Assembly (NCBI RefSeq): GCF_023008245.1
Contig: NZ_CP090145.1
Coordinates: 1,736,001 to 1,800,000, forward strand
Reading direction: 5' to 3'
Length of the DNA: 64,000 nt
From: Flavobacterium sediminilitoris
GTDB taxonomy: Bacteria; Bacteroidota; Bacteroidia; Flavobacteriales; Flavobacteriaceae
This document shows, piece by piece, positions 32,605-42,144 of this stretch (positions are counted from its first letter, which is position 1; the number at the start of each line of letters is the position of its first letter). The notes beneath the pieces are model-generated. The model was given only the letters and a program-made list of their open reading frames with translations, was not told where the DNA came from and ran no database searches. A program made the translations under genes and the position numbers.

Positions 32605-35547
32605 ATGAAAACATTACAAAAAAAGTTATTATTTTTCATGCTTATCTTACCCATAGGAATGTTTGCACAAAACATTTTAAAAGGAACTGTAATAGAAAGT
32701 ACGACACAGCAGCCATTGCCTAGTGTGAATATAGCAGTAGAAGGTAATAGTACTGGAACGGCTACAGATTTTGACGGAAATTTTACACTATCTAATCTAA
32801 ACAAAGGAGATAAAATAATTTTTACTTATCTCGGTTTTGTAAAACAGACTATACTATATAACGGACAAAAAGAGATTACAGTATATTTAGTTGAGGATAC
32901 AAATCAACTAGAAGGGATAGTAGTAATTGGTTATGGAACTGTTAAGAAAAAAGATGCTACAGGAGCTGTAACTACATTAAAAGCCAGTGAGTTTAATAAA
33001 GGAACAGTAGTTACTGCTGAAAATTTATTAAATGGTCGTGTAGCTGGTTTAACGGTGAATACAAGTGGTGCACCAGGATCAGGTTCGGAAATTAGAATTA
33101 GAGGAGGATCTTCTTTATTTGCTTCAAATGATCCATTAATTGTGATAGACGGATTGCCAATTGAGAATAGTTCAAATACAGGTTCTACATCAATATTAGC
33201 AGGATTAAATCCAAGCGATATTGAATCGTTTACCGTTTTAAAAGATGCTTCTGCAACTGCCATATACGGATCAAGAGCATCAAATGGAGTTATTATTATT
33301 ACAACTAAAAAAGGAGGAAAAGAACTGAATGTTGATTATAACGTTCAATATGCCACAGGAAAATTAGTGAAAAAAGTAAGTGTTTTTTCTGCTGATGAGT
33401 TTAGAGATGTTGTAACTGCTCAATTTCCAGAAGGAGTAGGACTATTAGGAAATGCAAATACAGATTGGCAGGAAGAGATTTATAGAAAGACAGATTTTAT
33501 AGATAATAATATTTCTGTGAGAGGAAATCTTTTTAATAAAATTCCTTCAAGATTATCATTGGGAAATACATATCAAGAAGGATTAAGGCTTACAAATGAG
33601 TTTAATAGAAATACCATAGGAGTTGCTTTAAACCCAAGCTTTTTAGATAATCATTTAAAAATTAATGTTTCTGCAAATTATGCAAATGAAAGAAATCGAT
33701 TTGCTGAGGGTGTTGAGGGTGCAGCATTACGATTTGATCCTACACAACCAGTATATGATGCTAATTCGTATTATGGTGGTTTTTTTGAATATTGGAATCA
33801 GGCAACCAATCCTTCTAATGCTGAATTAACACCAAGTGTAGTAAGAAATCCAGTTTCTCAATTGCTGCAAACAAATGATAGAGGAATTAATAATAGATTA
33901 TTCGGAAATTTTGAAATAGATTATAAATTTCATTTTCTACCAGATTTAAGAGCTGTAATAAATCTTGGATTTGATGAATCAAAAGGAGAGAGAACTAAAA
34001 TTGTTTCCCGTTTCACAGGATCATCACCAAATAATGATAATAGAACATATGGCGCAAATGAGTTTACTGACGAAAACAGAAAAAATAAATCTTTAGATAC
34101 TTATTTTAATTATAAAAAACAGTTTAATTCATTGGAAGTTGATGCTACTGCGGGATATTCATATCAAAAATTTGAAGGAAGTAAGTTTACAACTGGAAAC
34201 ATTAATCAACCTAATTATACTAGTGCAATTGCAGATGTTGATACTTTTGCTGATATCGTTTTAATAGGCTTTTTTGGAAGAACAAACTTTACATATAATG
34301 ATAAATATATTTTAACACTATCTTATAGAAGAGATGGATCTTCTCGTTTCTCTAAAGAAAATAGATGGGGTAATTTTCCAGCCGCAGCTTTTGCATGGAA
34401 GTTAAAAGAAGAATTTTTACAAAATTCTAAGTTTGTAACCGATTTAAAATTAAGGTTAGGGTATGGAATTACAGGCCAACAAGATATTAATGACAGGCTT
34501 TCTTACCTGCAGCAATATGTGACAGGAAATAATCAATCTCAATATTTCTTTGGTAATCTTCCAAATCCAATAGCTGTTTCAACTCCATATAATCCTAATT
34601 TAAAATGGGAAGAAACCACAACATATAATGTTGGGTTTGATTATGGATTATTTAATAATAGAATCACAGGAACAATAGATGCTTTTTATAAAAAATCAGA
34701 AGACTTATTAGTAAGATCGGCTTTGCCAGATGGAGGGAATTTTTCAAATAGAGGATTCCAAAATATAGGAGATATGACTATAAAAGGAATTGAATTTGCG
34801 ATAAACGCTGTTGTTGTTGAAAAAGATAATTTTAAGTGGGATGTTAATTTTAATGCTACAAAATTCGAAAGAAGAATTGATGAATTAGCATTAGATGCAG
34901 ATATATTTATTGGAGGTATAGGTTCAGGTACTGGTGGAACAGCACAAATATATAGAGAAGGGTTTACTCCATATTCTTATTATGTGTATAAACAATTATA
35001 TAACACAAATGGACAACCAATTGAAGGAGCTTATGCTGATTTAAATGGAGATGGTATTGTAAATGGAGACGATAGATATATCTATAAAAATCCAGATCCA
35101 GATGCTACTTTTGGTTTCGCTTCTTATTTAAATTATAAAAATTTAGATTTCTCATTTAATATGAGAGCAAGTGTAGGAAATAGGATCTATAATGCAGTTA
35201 ATGCAGGAAGAGCTCAATATGATTTGTTAAACCAACAATCATCTGCATTAGGAAATATTCCTACATCAGTTTACGATACAGGATTTAATACATCAGCCGA
35301 TGTTATTTTATCAGATATATATATTGAAAACGCATCATTTTTAAGATTAGACAACGTTACAATAGGCTATACTTTTCCTAAATGGTTAGAAGGAAAAGCA
35401 TCATTAAGATTTTTCACAGGTGTTCAAAATGCATTTGTGATAACGAAATATTCAGGACTAGATCCTGAAATAACGAATAACGGAATAGATAATACCATTT
35501 ATCCTAGACAAAGATCTTTCTTATTTGGTGCAAACATTAAGTTTTAA
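32605..35547 (+). CDS. susC: SusC/RagA-family TonB-linked outer-membrane transporter
   Basis: A 980-residue TonB-dependent receptor. Signal peptide 1-21 (ending MFAQ), then a carboxypeptidase-regulatory-like domain (about 22-105), and a TonB box and SusC signature around EGIVVIGYGTVKKKDATGAV (about 105-125). The plug domain contains NGRVAGLTV and IYGSRASNGVIIITTKKG, and a large barrel ends in FLFGANIKF. It should import maltooligosaccharides bound by the SusD partner encoded next. First gene of the plus-strand half of the locus. Confidence 0.95.
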   Translation: MKTLQKKLLFFMLILPIGMFAQNILKGTVIESTTQQPLPSVNIAVEGNSTGTATDFDGNFTLSNLNKGDKIIFTYLGFVKQTILYNGQKEITVYLVEDTNQLEGIVVIGYGTVKKKDATGAVTTLKASEFNKGTVVTAENLLNGRVAGLTVNTSGAPGSGSEIRIRGGSSLFASNDPLIVIDGLPIENSSNTGSTSILAGLNPSDIESFTVLKDASATAIYGSRASNGVIIITTKKGGKELNVDYNVQYATGKLVKKVSVFSADEFRDVVTAQFPEGVGLLGNANTDWQEEIYRKTDFIDNNISVRGNLFNKIPSRLSLGNTYQEGLRLTNEFNRNTIGVALNPSFLDNHLKINVSANYANERNRFAEGVEGAALRFDPTQPVYDANSYYGGFFEYWNQATNPSNAELTPSVVRNPVSQLLQTNDRGINNRLFGNFEIDYKFHFLPDLRAVINLGFDESKGERTKIVSRFTGSSPNNDNRTYGANEFTDENRKNKSLDTYFNYKKQFNSLEVDATAGYSYQKFEGSKFTTGNINQPNYTSAIADVDTFADIVLIGFFGRTNFTYNDKYILTLSYRRDGSSRFSKENRWGNFPAAAFAWKLKEEFLQNSKFVTDLKLRLGYGITGQQDINDRLSYLQQYVTGNNQSQYFFGNLPNPIAVSTPYNPNLKWEETTTYNVGFDYGLFNNRITGTIDAFYKKSEDLLVRSALPDGGNFSNRGFQNIGDMTIKGIEFAINAVVVEKDNFKWDVNFNATKFERRIDELALDADIFIGGIGSGTGGTAQIYREGFTPYSYYVYKQLYNTNGQPIEGAYADLNGDGIVNGDDRYIYKNPDPDATFGFASYLNYKNLDFSFNMRASVGNRIYNAVNAGRAQYDLLNQQSSALGNIPTSVYDTGFNTSADVILSDIYIENASFLRLDNVTIGYTFPKWLEGKASLRFFTGVQNAFVITKYSGLDPEITNNGIDNTIYPRQRSFLFGANIKF

Positions 35548-35551
35548 AAAA

Positions 35552-37153
35552 ATGATTATGAAAAATAGTAAGTATAATTTAATAACATTAATCTGTTTTT
35601 TGTTCCTGTTTATTTCATGTACAAACGACTTAAATGTTACTCCAGAAGATGATGATGTATTTACTGCTGACGAATTTTATTCTCAGCCAGGAGCTTATAA
35701 GCAAGCATTAGCAGGTGTTTATGGGAATTTATCTTTAACAGGAACTGGTGGCGCAGAATCTTCTTTTCTAGAAGGGGTTGATGCAGGGACAAGTCAGTAT
35801 GGAAGATGTCTTTGGTATATGCAAGACTTAACAGCTGATCAAATAATTTGGAGCTATGAAAATGATCCAGGTACAAGAGAACTACAACGAAATATATGGT
35901 CTGCGGATAATCCTATTATTTTAGGAATGTTTAGTAGAACAATGGTTGAAGTAGCAATTGCAAATGAGTTTTTAAGACAATCATCTTCAGAAAAATTAAA
36001 TTCAAGAGGTATAACTGACGGTGTTGAGGTTGCTAATATTAATTTATATAGAAATGAAGTTAGAGTGTTAAGAGCTTTAGCATATTATAATTTAATGGAT
36101 CTATATGGAAAAGCACCTTTTATTACAGAAGACGATCCTATTAATTTTCAAGGACCAGAATATAATAGACAGCAACTTTTTGATTTTATTGAATCTGAAA
36201 TTAATGCTGTTTTACCAAATCTAAAAGATCCAAGAACTAATGAATATGGAAGACTAGATAAAGCAGTCGCAAACATGATTTTGGCAAAAATGTATCTTAA
36301 TGCAGAAGTATATATAGGGCAAAATAGATATGTAGATTGTGTCACAAAATGTAATGACATTATAAACGGAGGATATACCTTAAATACAAATTATTTAAAT
36401 AATTTTAAAAAAGATAATGATACTTCTCCAGAATTAATTTTTACACTTCAATCTGATGCTATAAATACTCAAAACTATGGGCCAACTACTGTTTTGTGTA
36501 ATGGACAAGTAGGTTCTATTGAATCAAATGGAGACGACTTCGGAGTAGGTGGTTGGGGAGGAGCAATACGATTAAGAAAACAATTTTCCTTAATTTTTAG
36601 TGATCCAATTTTTGATAATGATACTAGAAACACAATTATTTCTGCTAATAGAAGTATTGAAATAACAAATATTGCAGATAAAGACCAAGGATTTGTATTT
36701 GGGAAATATTCGAATATCTCGTCAACAGGTGTGTCAGGATCAAATACAACTTTTGTAGATACCGATTTTCCTTTATTTAGATTAGCAGATGTATATTTAA
36801 TGTATGCTGAATGTGCTGTTAGAGGAGCTTCAAATGCAACAATGACAGATGCAGTTACTTATGTGAATTTGTTAAGAGAAAGAGCAAATAACGGTGCAAC
36901 TAATGCTAATATTACCAATGCAGATTTGAATTTAGACTTTATTATTGATGAAAGAGCCAGAGAATTATATATGGAATCTCACAGAAGACAAGATTTAATC
37001 CGATTTGGAAAATATACAGGAGGAAGTTATAACTGGGTGTGGAAAGGAAATGGTTCTAATGGAATTGCACTTCCAACTCATTTAAAAGTTTTTCCAATTC
37101 CTACTGCTTCTTTAGCTTCAAATCCTAATTTGACTCAGAATACAGGGTATTAA
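35552..37153 (+). CDS. susD: SusD/RagB-family nutrient-binding lipoprotein
   Basis: A 533-residue surface lipoprotein with lipobox FLFISCTND (Cys at about 22). Alternating TPR-like helices and the family regions EFYSQPGAYKQALAGVYGNL, LRALAYYNLMDLYGKAPF and FIIDERARELYMESHRRQDL identify SusD. It caps SusC and binds glycan. An in-frame TTG at 35525 overlaps the susC end, so the ATG at 35552, 4 nt after the susC stop, is used; an ATG at 35558 is equally possible. Confidence 0.95.
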   Translation: MIMKNSKYNLITLICFLFLFISCTNDLNVTPEDDDVFTADEFYSQPGAYKQALAGVYGNLSLTGTGGAESSFLEGVDAGTSQYGRCLWYMQDLTADQIIWSYENDPGTRELQRNIWSADNPIILGMFSRTMVEVAIANEFLRQSSSEKLNSRGITDGVEVANINLYRNEVRVLRALAYYNLMDLYGKAPFITEDDPINFQGPEYNRQQLFDFIESEINAVLPNLKDPRTNEYGRLDKAVANMILAKMYLNAEVYIGQNRYVDCVTKCNDIINGGYTLNTNYLNNFKKDNDTSPELIFTLQSDAINTQNYGPTTVLCNGQVGSIESNGDDFGVGGWGGAIRLRKQFSLIFSDPIFDNDTRNTIISANRSIEITNIADKDQGFVFGKYSNISSTGVSGSNTTFVDTDFPLFRLADVYLMYAECAVRGASNATMTDAVTYVNLLRERANNGATNANITNADLNLDFIIDERARELYMESHRRQDLIRFGKYTGGSYNWVWKGNGSNGIALPTHLKVFPIPTASLASNPNLTQNTGY

Positions 37154-37176
37154 AATATCAATTAAAATTATTAAAA

Positions 37177-38316
37177 ATGAAAAATATATTTAAAACATTT
37201 ATAGCTTTAAGCTTAATTTTAAGTTTGAATGCTTGTGAAGATGAACAAGATTTATTAATTGTAAGTTCTCAATCTGAATCATTTAGAATTGTAACTCCAA
37301 TTAATAATGAATCTGTAATTTTAAATGAAGGAACTCCTACAAATCCAGGAATTTCTTTGACTTGGGAAGCGGCTACTTTTGGAGTGCCAACTGAAGTTAC
37401 ATATACCGTTCAATTAGCACCAAATGGCTCTGATTTTAGTGATGCTCAAGACTTAGGAACAACAAATAATAAATTTATTTCAATTCCTACTAATCAGCTA
37501 AACTTAGCAGCTTTAATTGCAGGAGCAACACCATTTGTTCAAAGTGCTATTGATATTAGAGTTAAGGCATCTGTTGGTACAACTGATGCTGAAACAGTAT
37601 ATTCAGATGCTATTACTTATTTAGTTACAGCTTATGGCTGTTTAGGTCAGTATGCCGTAGGTACTGCAATAACATCAACAACAGGATGGAACTGGTCTTC
37701 TCCTTTAAATTTAATATGTAATGACAATGTACTTTCTTCAAGAACTAATTTAGAGAATGGGGCATTTAGATTTTTTACTGTTTCAGGAGATTGGAATTCA
37801 GGAAGAAATTATCCATATTATACAGGTTTAGGGTATAAAATTGTGAGTGTACTTGAAAATGCAAATGATAGTGATTCAAATTTTAGTTTTACTGGAACAC
37901 CTGGAACATATAGAATAAAAATTGATGAAAATCAAAAAACTATATCGATAGCAAACAGTACAGTTAGCTCTGGTATAGAGCCAACATCTCACTGGTTAGT
38001 AGGAGCAGCTACACCAGGAGGTTGGAGTTGGGCAGATGATAGTGAAACTGAATTCCCAATTGTTTCAGATGGAATATATGAAGTTCCTGTTGCTCTTACT
38101 AATAATGAGACATTCAGAATCTTTTTAGGAAATAATGGTGGAGATAGTTGGGGAGAAGGAAGTAGAAATTTTCCTTGGTATGTTTCAAACGGATATACTA
38201 TAGATTCAGAATTAGAAAATGCATTTGATGGAGATAGTAATTTTAAATACACAGGACCTACAGAGTTACGTTTGTTTAAAATTAACTCAAATACAAAAAC
38301 GATCACAATTGAATAA
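37177..38316 (+). CDS. SusE-like starch-binding outer-membrane lipoprotein
   Basis: A 379-residue lipoprotein (LSLNACEDEQD, Cys at about 20). A SusE N-terminal Ig-like domain covers about 35-150. Two similar starch-binding modules follow, about 155-255 and 270-379. Both contain a WNW/WSW aromatic platform and the repeated SRNFPWY/GRNYPYY segment followed by DSNF(K/S)(Y/F)TG. Its place right after susD supports binding of starch or maltodextrin on the cell surface. The two modules are clear internal duplicates. Confidence 0.85.
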   Translation: MKNIFKTFIALSLILSLNACEDEQDLLIVSSQSESFRIVTPINNESVILNEGTPTNPGISLTWEAATFGVPTEVTYTVQLAPNGSDFSDAQDLGTTNNKFISIPTNQLNLAALIAGATPFVQSAIDIRVKASVGTTDAETVYSDAITYLVTAYGCLGQYAVGTAITSTTGWNWSSPLNLICNDNVLSSRTNLENGAFRFFTVSGDWNSGRNYPYYTGLGYKIVSVLENANDSDSNFSFTGTPGTYRIKIDENQKTISIANSTVSSGIEPTSHWLVGAATPGGWSWADDSETEFPIVSDGIYEVPVALTNNETFRIFLGNNGGDSWGEGSRNFPWYVSNGYTIDSELENAFDGDSNFKYTGPTELRLFKINSNTKTITIE

Positions 38317-38329
38317 TTAGAATAAAAAG

Positions 38330-38363
38330 AATAGAGCTATATGAATAATATGGCTCTATTTTT
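38330..38363 (+). terminator. Terminator between the SusE-like gene and the amylase
   Basis: A 13-bp stem (38330-38342 with 38348-38360, one G-U pair) and a 5-nt loop, followed by TTT. It lies 14 nt past the SusE-like stop and would reduce read-through into the amylase gene. Confidence 0.6.
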
Positions 38364-38376
38364 AATTATAAGAAAT

Positions 38377-41220
38377 ATGAAAAAAATTTACTTACTACTA
38401 TTTATTGTTGCTAGCTTTTCAGGGTTTTCTCAGATTTCTTGGCAAGGTGGAATTACACCCGAATCAGATCAAGTGGCAACCATTCTTTTCGATAAAGCAG
38501 GGACAGGCTTGGCAAGTTATTCAGGAACTATATATGCTCATACAGGAGTTACAGTTGATGATACCCCTTGGCAAAATGTTATTGGAAACTGGGGAGATAA
38601 TGGAGCTCAACCTTCGTTAACATTAGTGTCAGGAACGATTTATAAATTAGAGATTACACCTTCTATTCAAGATTTTTATAGTGTTGTTTCTGGAACAATT
38701 TCAAAAATTAATATTGTTTTTAGAAGCGATTCAGGAACTCAGCAAACAGGAGATTTAGAATTGAATGTTGGAGCTTTTATGTCTAATTTAACAGCGCCAG
38801 TACTTAATTCAACAACAATTATAAATTCAGGAGAAAGCTTATTTATAGAAGCTAATAATAATAACGGGAATGCTAATTATAACTTAAAAGCAAATGGTAT
38901 TTCTATAGATATGGTTAATAATGTTGCTACCTATTCATTTAATCACATTAATATCTTAGAAAATCAAAGTTATGACTTAGAAATTACACAAGGAGCTATT
39001 ACACAAACAAAATCATTTTCTGTCATCGTAAATCCTTCAACGATTACTGAAGCAATGGCATCTGGATTAGAAAATGGGATTAATTATAATATAACAGACT
39101 TTACAAAGGCGACTTTAGTGTTAGAAGCACCAGGAAAAGATTTTATTTATGTAGCAGGAAGTTTTAATAATTGGCAGCCTGATGCATCTTATGCAATGAA
39201 AAAAGATCCTGTTTCAGAGAAGTTTTGGTTAGAAATAACAGGATTAATTTCAGAACAAATAGAGACATATCAATATTGGGTAGTAGATGAAACTCCTATT
39301 GCGAATTCTCCTGCTTTGGTTAAAGTTGCGGATCCATGTTCAACATTAGTACTATCACCTTATGATGATCCTTGGATTTCATCAACTTCTTTTCCTAATT
39401 TACCAACATATCCAGTTGGGCAAGAACGAGAAGTAACAGTTCTTCAAACAGGACAAACTCCTTATAATTGGCAAGTAACAAACTTCAATAAACCAAATAA
39501 AGATAATTTGGTAGTTTATGAATTATTGGTTCGTGATTTTGATGCAAATAGAAACTTTCAAGATGTAATCGATAGGATAGATTATCTTAAAAATCTAGGT
39601 ATTAATGCCATTGAATTAATGCCTGTGATGGAATTTGAAGGCAATGAAAGTTGGGGATACAATACTTCTTTTCATATGGCATTAGATAAATTTTATGGAA
39701 CAAAAGATAAATTAAAAGAATTAATTGATTTATGCCATCAAAATGATATTGCCGTTATTCTAGATATTGCTTTTAATCATGCATTTGGAAGAAATCCTAT
39801 GGTTAGAATGTGGATGAATGATCCAGATGGTGATGGTTGGGGAAATCCAAGCACAGAAAATCCTTATTTTAATACAATTGCAACACATAGTTATAGTGTA
39901 GGTGAAGACTTTGATCATTCCTCTACATTTACTAGGGATTATGTAAAACAAACACTTAAATATTGGATAAATGAATTTAAAATTGATGGTTTTAGATGGG
40001 ATTTAACTAAAGGGTTTACTCAGAATGCTACAGGAAGTGATGCTTTAACAAATCAATTTCAACAAGATAGAGTAGATGTATTGAAAGAGTATGTAGATTA
40101 TTCTTGGAGTATAGATGATACTCATTATGCTATTTTTGAACATTTAGGGTCAGATGGAGAAGAACAAGAATGGGCAAACTATAGAATAGCAGAAGATAAA
40201 GGTATTATGATGTGGGGAGAACTATTTAGTTCTTATAAACAATTAGCAATGGGATATGCTTCAAATGCAAGTATTTCTAGAATGGGACATGTGAGTAGAG
40301 GATTCACAGGAAAAAGATTAATCGGATACTCAGAAAGTCACGACAAAGATAGATTAATGTATGAAGCTGTTACTTATGGTGAAGCAAGTGGAAATGCTCC
40401 TGTAAATGGGAATCTAAATAATGCATTAAATAGAATGGGAGCAATAGGAGCTACTAGTATTTTAATTCCTGGGCCAAAAATGCTTTGGCATTTTCAAGAA
40501 TTAGGAATGGATGATTCTATTTATACTTGTTCAAATGGTAGTGTTAATTCCGAATCCGATGCTATTTCAGGAAATTGTAAATTGGATACAAAACCGCAAC
40601 CACAATGGGCGGAAGATTGGTTAGCAGATCCAATTAGGAGTACTATTTATCAAAAATATGCTAGACTAATTAATTTGAAAAAAAGTGAAGCTGTGTTTAA
40701 TGGGGAATATGCTATAAGTCCTGAAGCGGGTGATAATTTAAAACAACGAATTTATATTTATGACAATTCAATTCCTGCAACTGAATTAAAAAATGTTGTT
40801 ATTTTGGCTAATTTTTCAGTATCAGACGCTAGTATAATTCCAGACTTTCCTTTTACAGGGACTTGGTATGATTTAATGGATGATACTCCTTATGTTGTAA
40901 CAAATGCAACAACTCCAATTACAATTCCTGCGGGACAGTTTCGAATATTTGGGAATCAGTCTAGCGTTTTGTCATCAAGTAATTTCGAAGTAGAACAAAG
41001 TTTAGTGATTTATCCTAATCCTACTAAAAACACAGTTTCAGTATCATCTGAAATTGAGAAAATGGAAGTTTATACTCTTTCAGGACAATTAATAAAACGT
41101 TTTGAAAATATTTCGGTAAATAAAGAGTTGAATATCCAAGAATTACAACAAGGAATGTATTTAATAAAAGCTTTTTATAATGCCACTAATTTTGTAACAA
41201 GAAAAATAGTAAAAGAATAA
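38377..41220 (+). CDS. T9SS-exported GH13 alpha-amylase
   Basis: A 947-residue secreted amylase. Signal peptide ending GFSQ (about 19); N-terminal beta domains; a CBM48-like module with YVAGSFNNWQPDASY near 255; then the GH13 barrel with DIAFNHAF, nucleophile in GFRWDLTKG near 540, acid/base in AIFEHLG near 587 and SESHDKDR near 655. The last 75 residues form a T9SS type A sorting domain: VIYPNPTKNTVSV, GQLIKRF, GMYLIKA. The ATG at 38341 lies within the terminator hairpin, so the ATG at 38377, which starts the signal peptide, is preferred. It is the surface endo-enzyme of the locus, SusG-like in role. Confidence 0.93.
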   Translation: MKKIYLLLFIVASFSGFSQISWQGGITPESDQVATILFDKAGTGLASYSGTIYAHTGVTVDDTPWQNVIGNWGDNGAQPSLTLVSGTIYKLEITPSIQDFYSVVSGTISKINIVFRSDSGTQQTGDLELNVGAFMSNLTAPVLNSTTIINSGESLFIEANNNNGNANYNLKANGISIDMVNNVATYSFNHINILENQSYDLEITQGAITQTKSFSVIVNPSTITEAMASGLENGINYNITDFTKATLVLEAPGKDFIYVAGSFNNWQPDASYAMKKDPVSEKFWLEITGLISEQIETYQYWVVDETPIANSPALVKVADPCSTLVLSPYDDPWISSTSFPNLPTYPVGQEREVTVLQTGQTPYNWQVTNFNKPNKDNLVVYELLVRDFDANRNFQDVIDRIDYLKNLGINAIELMPVMEFEGNESWGYNTSFHMALDKFYGTKDKLKELIDLCHQNDIAVILDIAFNHAFGRNPMVRMWMNDPDGDGWGNPSTENPYFNTIATHSYSVGEDFDHSSTFTRDYVKQTLKYWINEFKIDGFRWDLTKGFTQNATGSDALTNQFQQDRVDVLKEYVDYSWSIDDTHYAIFEHLGSDGEEQEWANYRIAEDKGIMMWGELFSSYKQLAMGYASNASISRMGHVSRGFTGKRLIGYSESHDKDRLMYEAVTYGEASGNAPVNGNLNNALNRMGAIGATSILIPGPKMLWHFQELGMDDSIYTCSNGSVNSESDAISGNCKLDTKPQPQWAEDWLADPIRSTIYQKYARLINLKKSEAVFNGEYAISPEAGDNLKQRIYIYDNSIPATELKNVVILANFSVSDASIIPDFPFTGTWYDLMDDTPYVVTNATTPITIPAGQFRIFGNQSSVLSSSNFEVEQSLVIYPNPTKNTVSVSSEIEKMEVYTLSGQLIKRFENISVNKELNIQELQQGMYLIKAFYNATNFVTRKIVKE

Positions 41221-41292
41221 ACTTAAGTTTAGTACTTTTAAAAAAAGTAGAGTTCTGTTATACTATAAAAGCTTTTTTAAAGTTATAATAAA

Positions 41293-41736
41293 ATGAAGAA
41301 GTATATTTTAATTTTAATAAGTATAGCCTTTGTAGCTTGTAAATCAGGGGTAAATACAGACTTTAGAGATGACTTTAGAGGAGTAAATGATGCAGAAAAA
41401 AAAGAATTCTTAAAAAAGAATAACGGATTATCGGAAGAGAGAAGTATTCTCTTATTGACTCAAGGATTTAAAGGTGAAAAGATTATAGTAAAACAAAAAG
41501 ATAAAAACATTTATTCATCTTATCCTATAACAAACCTTAATACTCGAATTGCTGATTATCTTAGTTTTAATAATCAAAGCGATATAATAGTTTATGATAA
41601 CTATACGAAACAGGAAATAGTAATAGGAACTAAAAATGCAAAAAAATATAAATTTATCTATTTAAAAAAAGAGTATAAAGGAGAAGTAGTAAAATTTAAA
41701 ATTACATTTAGTAATACATTACGTCCTCTAGAGTAA
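41293..41736 (+). CDS. Small lipoprotein of unknown function
   Basis: A 147-residue protein with a lipoprotein leader (IAFVACKSG, Cys at about 16). The mature part is strongly basic, mixed strand and helix, with the stretch DFRDDFRGVNDAEKKEFL after the anchor. No family recognised. It lies 72 bp downstream of the amylase on the same strand with no clear promoter or terminator between, so it may be co-transcribed. Nothing in it suggests carbohydrate binding. Confidence 0.7.
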   Translation: MKKYILILISIAFVACKSGVNTDFRDDFRGVNDAEKKEFLKKNNGLSEERSILLLTQGFKGEKIIVKQKDKNIYSSYPITNLNTRIADYLSFNNQSDIIVYDNYTKQEIVIGTKNAKKYKFIYLKKEYKGEVVKFKITFSNTLRPLE

Positions 41737-41820
41737 GTGTTTATTTTGTAAATAAGTACTATCTTTTTATAAAAAACGATTTCAATTTAGAAATGCGTAA
41801 AAAAAAACAGACAGTTACAG

Positions 41821-41853
41821 AATCTCTAGGATTATTTCTTAGAGATTTTTTTA
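41821..41853 (+). terminator. Terminator after the small lipoprotein gene
   Basis: AATCTCTA (41821-41828) pairs with TAGAGATT (41840-41847), followed by TTTTTTATT. Confidence 0.7.
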
Positions 41854-41891
41854 TTTAAAAAATCAATTATTATGAGCTTTTGTATAAATAA

Positions 41892-41918
41892 AAAAAGCTG
41901 AACAGTGTTCAGCTTTTT
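41892..41918 (-). terminator. Terminator of tRNA-Leu
   Basis: A 12-bp stem containing GCTGAAC/GTTCAGC with a 3-nt loop and T-rich flank, immediately 3' of the tRNA on the minus strand. Confidence 0.8.
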
Positions 41919-41919
41919 G

Positions 41920-42001
41920 TGCGGGTAAAAGGACTCGAACCTTCACACCTTTCGGCACCAGATCCTAAGTCTGGCGTGTCTACCAATTTCACCATACCCG
42001 C
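41920..42001 (-). tRNA. tRNA-Leu (anticodon UAG)
   Basis: On the minus strand the acceptor arms GCGGGTA and TACCCGC pair. The anticodon stem CCAGA/TCTGG encloses the loop CTTAGGA, giving anticodon TAG. A long variable arm, as expected for class II tRNAs, and GGTTCGAGTCC in the T arm are present. The 3' CCA is not encoded. The 410-bp gap 41737-42143 otherwise holds only terminators and AT-rich DNA. Confidence 0.95.
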
Positions 42002-42107
42002 ATGGGTTATAATGTGGGTGCAAATATAATTATTTTTTAATACAATCAAAAAGGTTAGAAGTAATTTATTTATTTTTTTTGAAAGATTTTTTCTGGTATT
42101 ACAGATA

Positions 42108-42144
42108 AATAAAAAGAGCTAGTAATTTACTAGCTCTTTTTATT
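42108..42144 (-). terminator. Terminator after accD
   Basis: A long symmetric hairpin (stem with AAAGAGCTAGTA/TACTAGCTCTTT) that abuts the accD stop codon and ends in a T run on the minus strand. Confidence 0.85.

Noticed and set aside
38341..38376. Upstream ATG of the T9SS amylase.
   Set aside because: It lies in the loop and arm of the preceding terminator and would bury the signal peptide by 12 residues.
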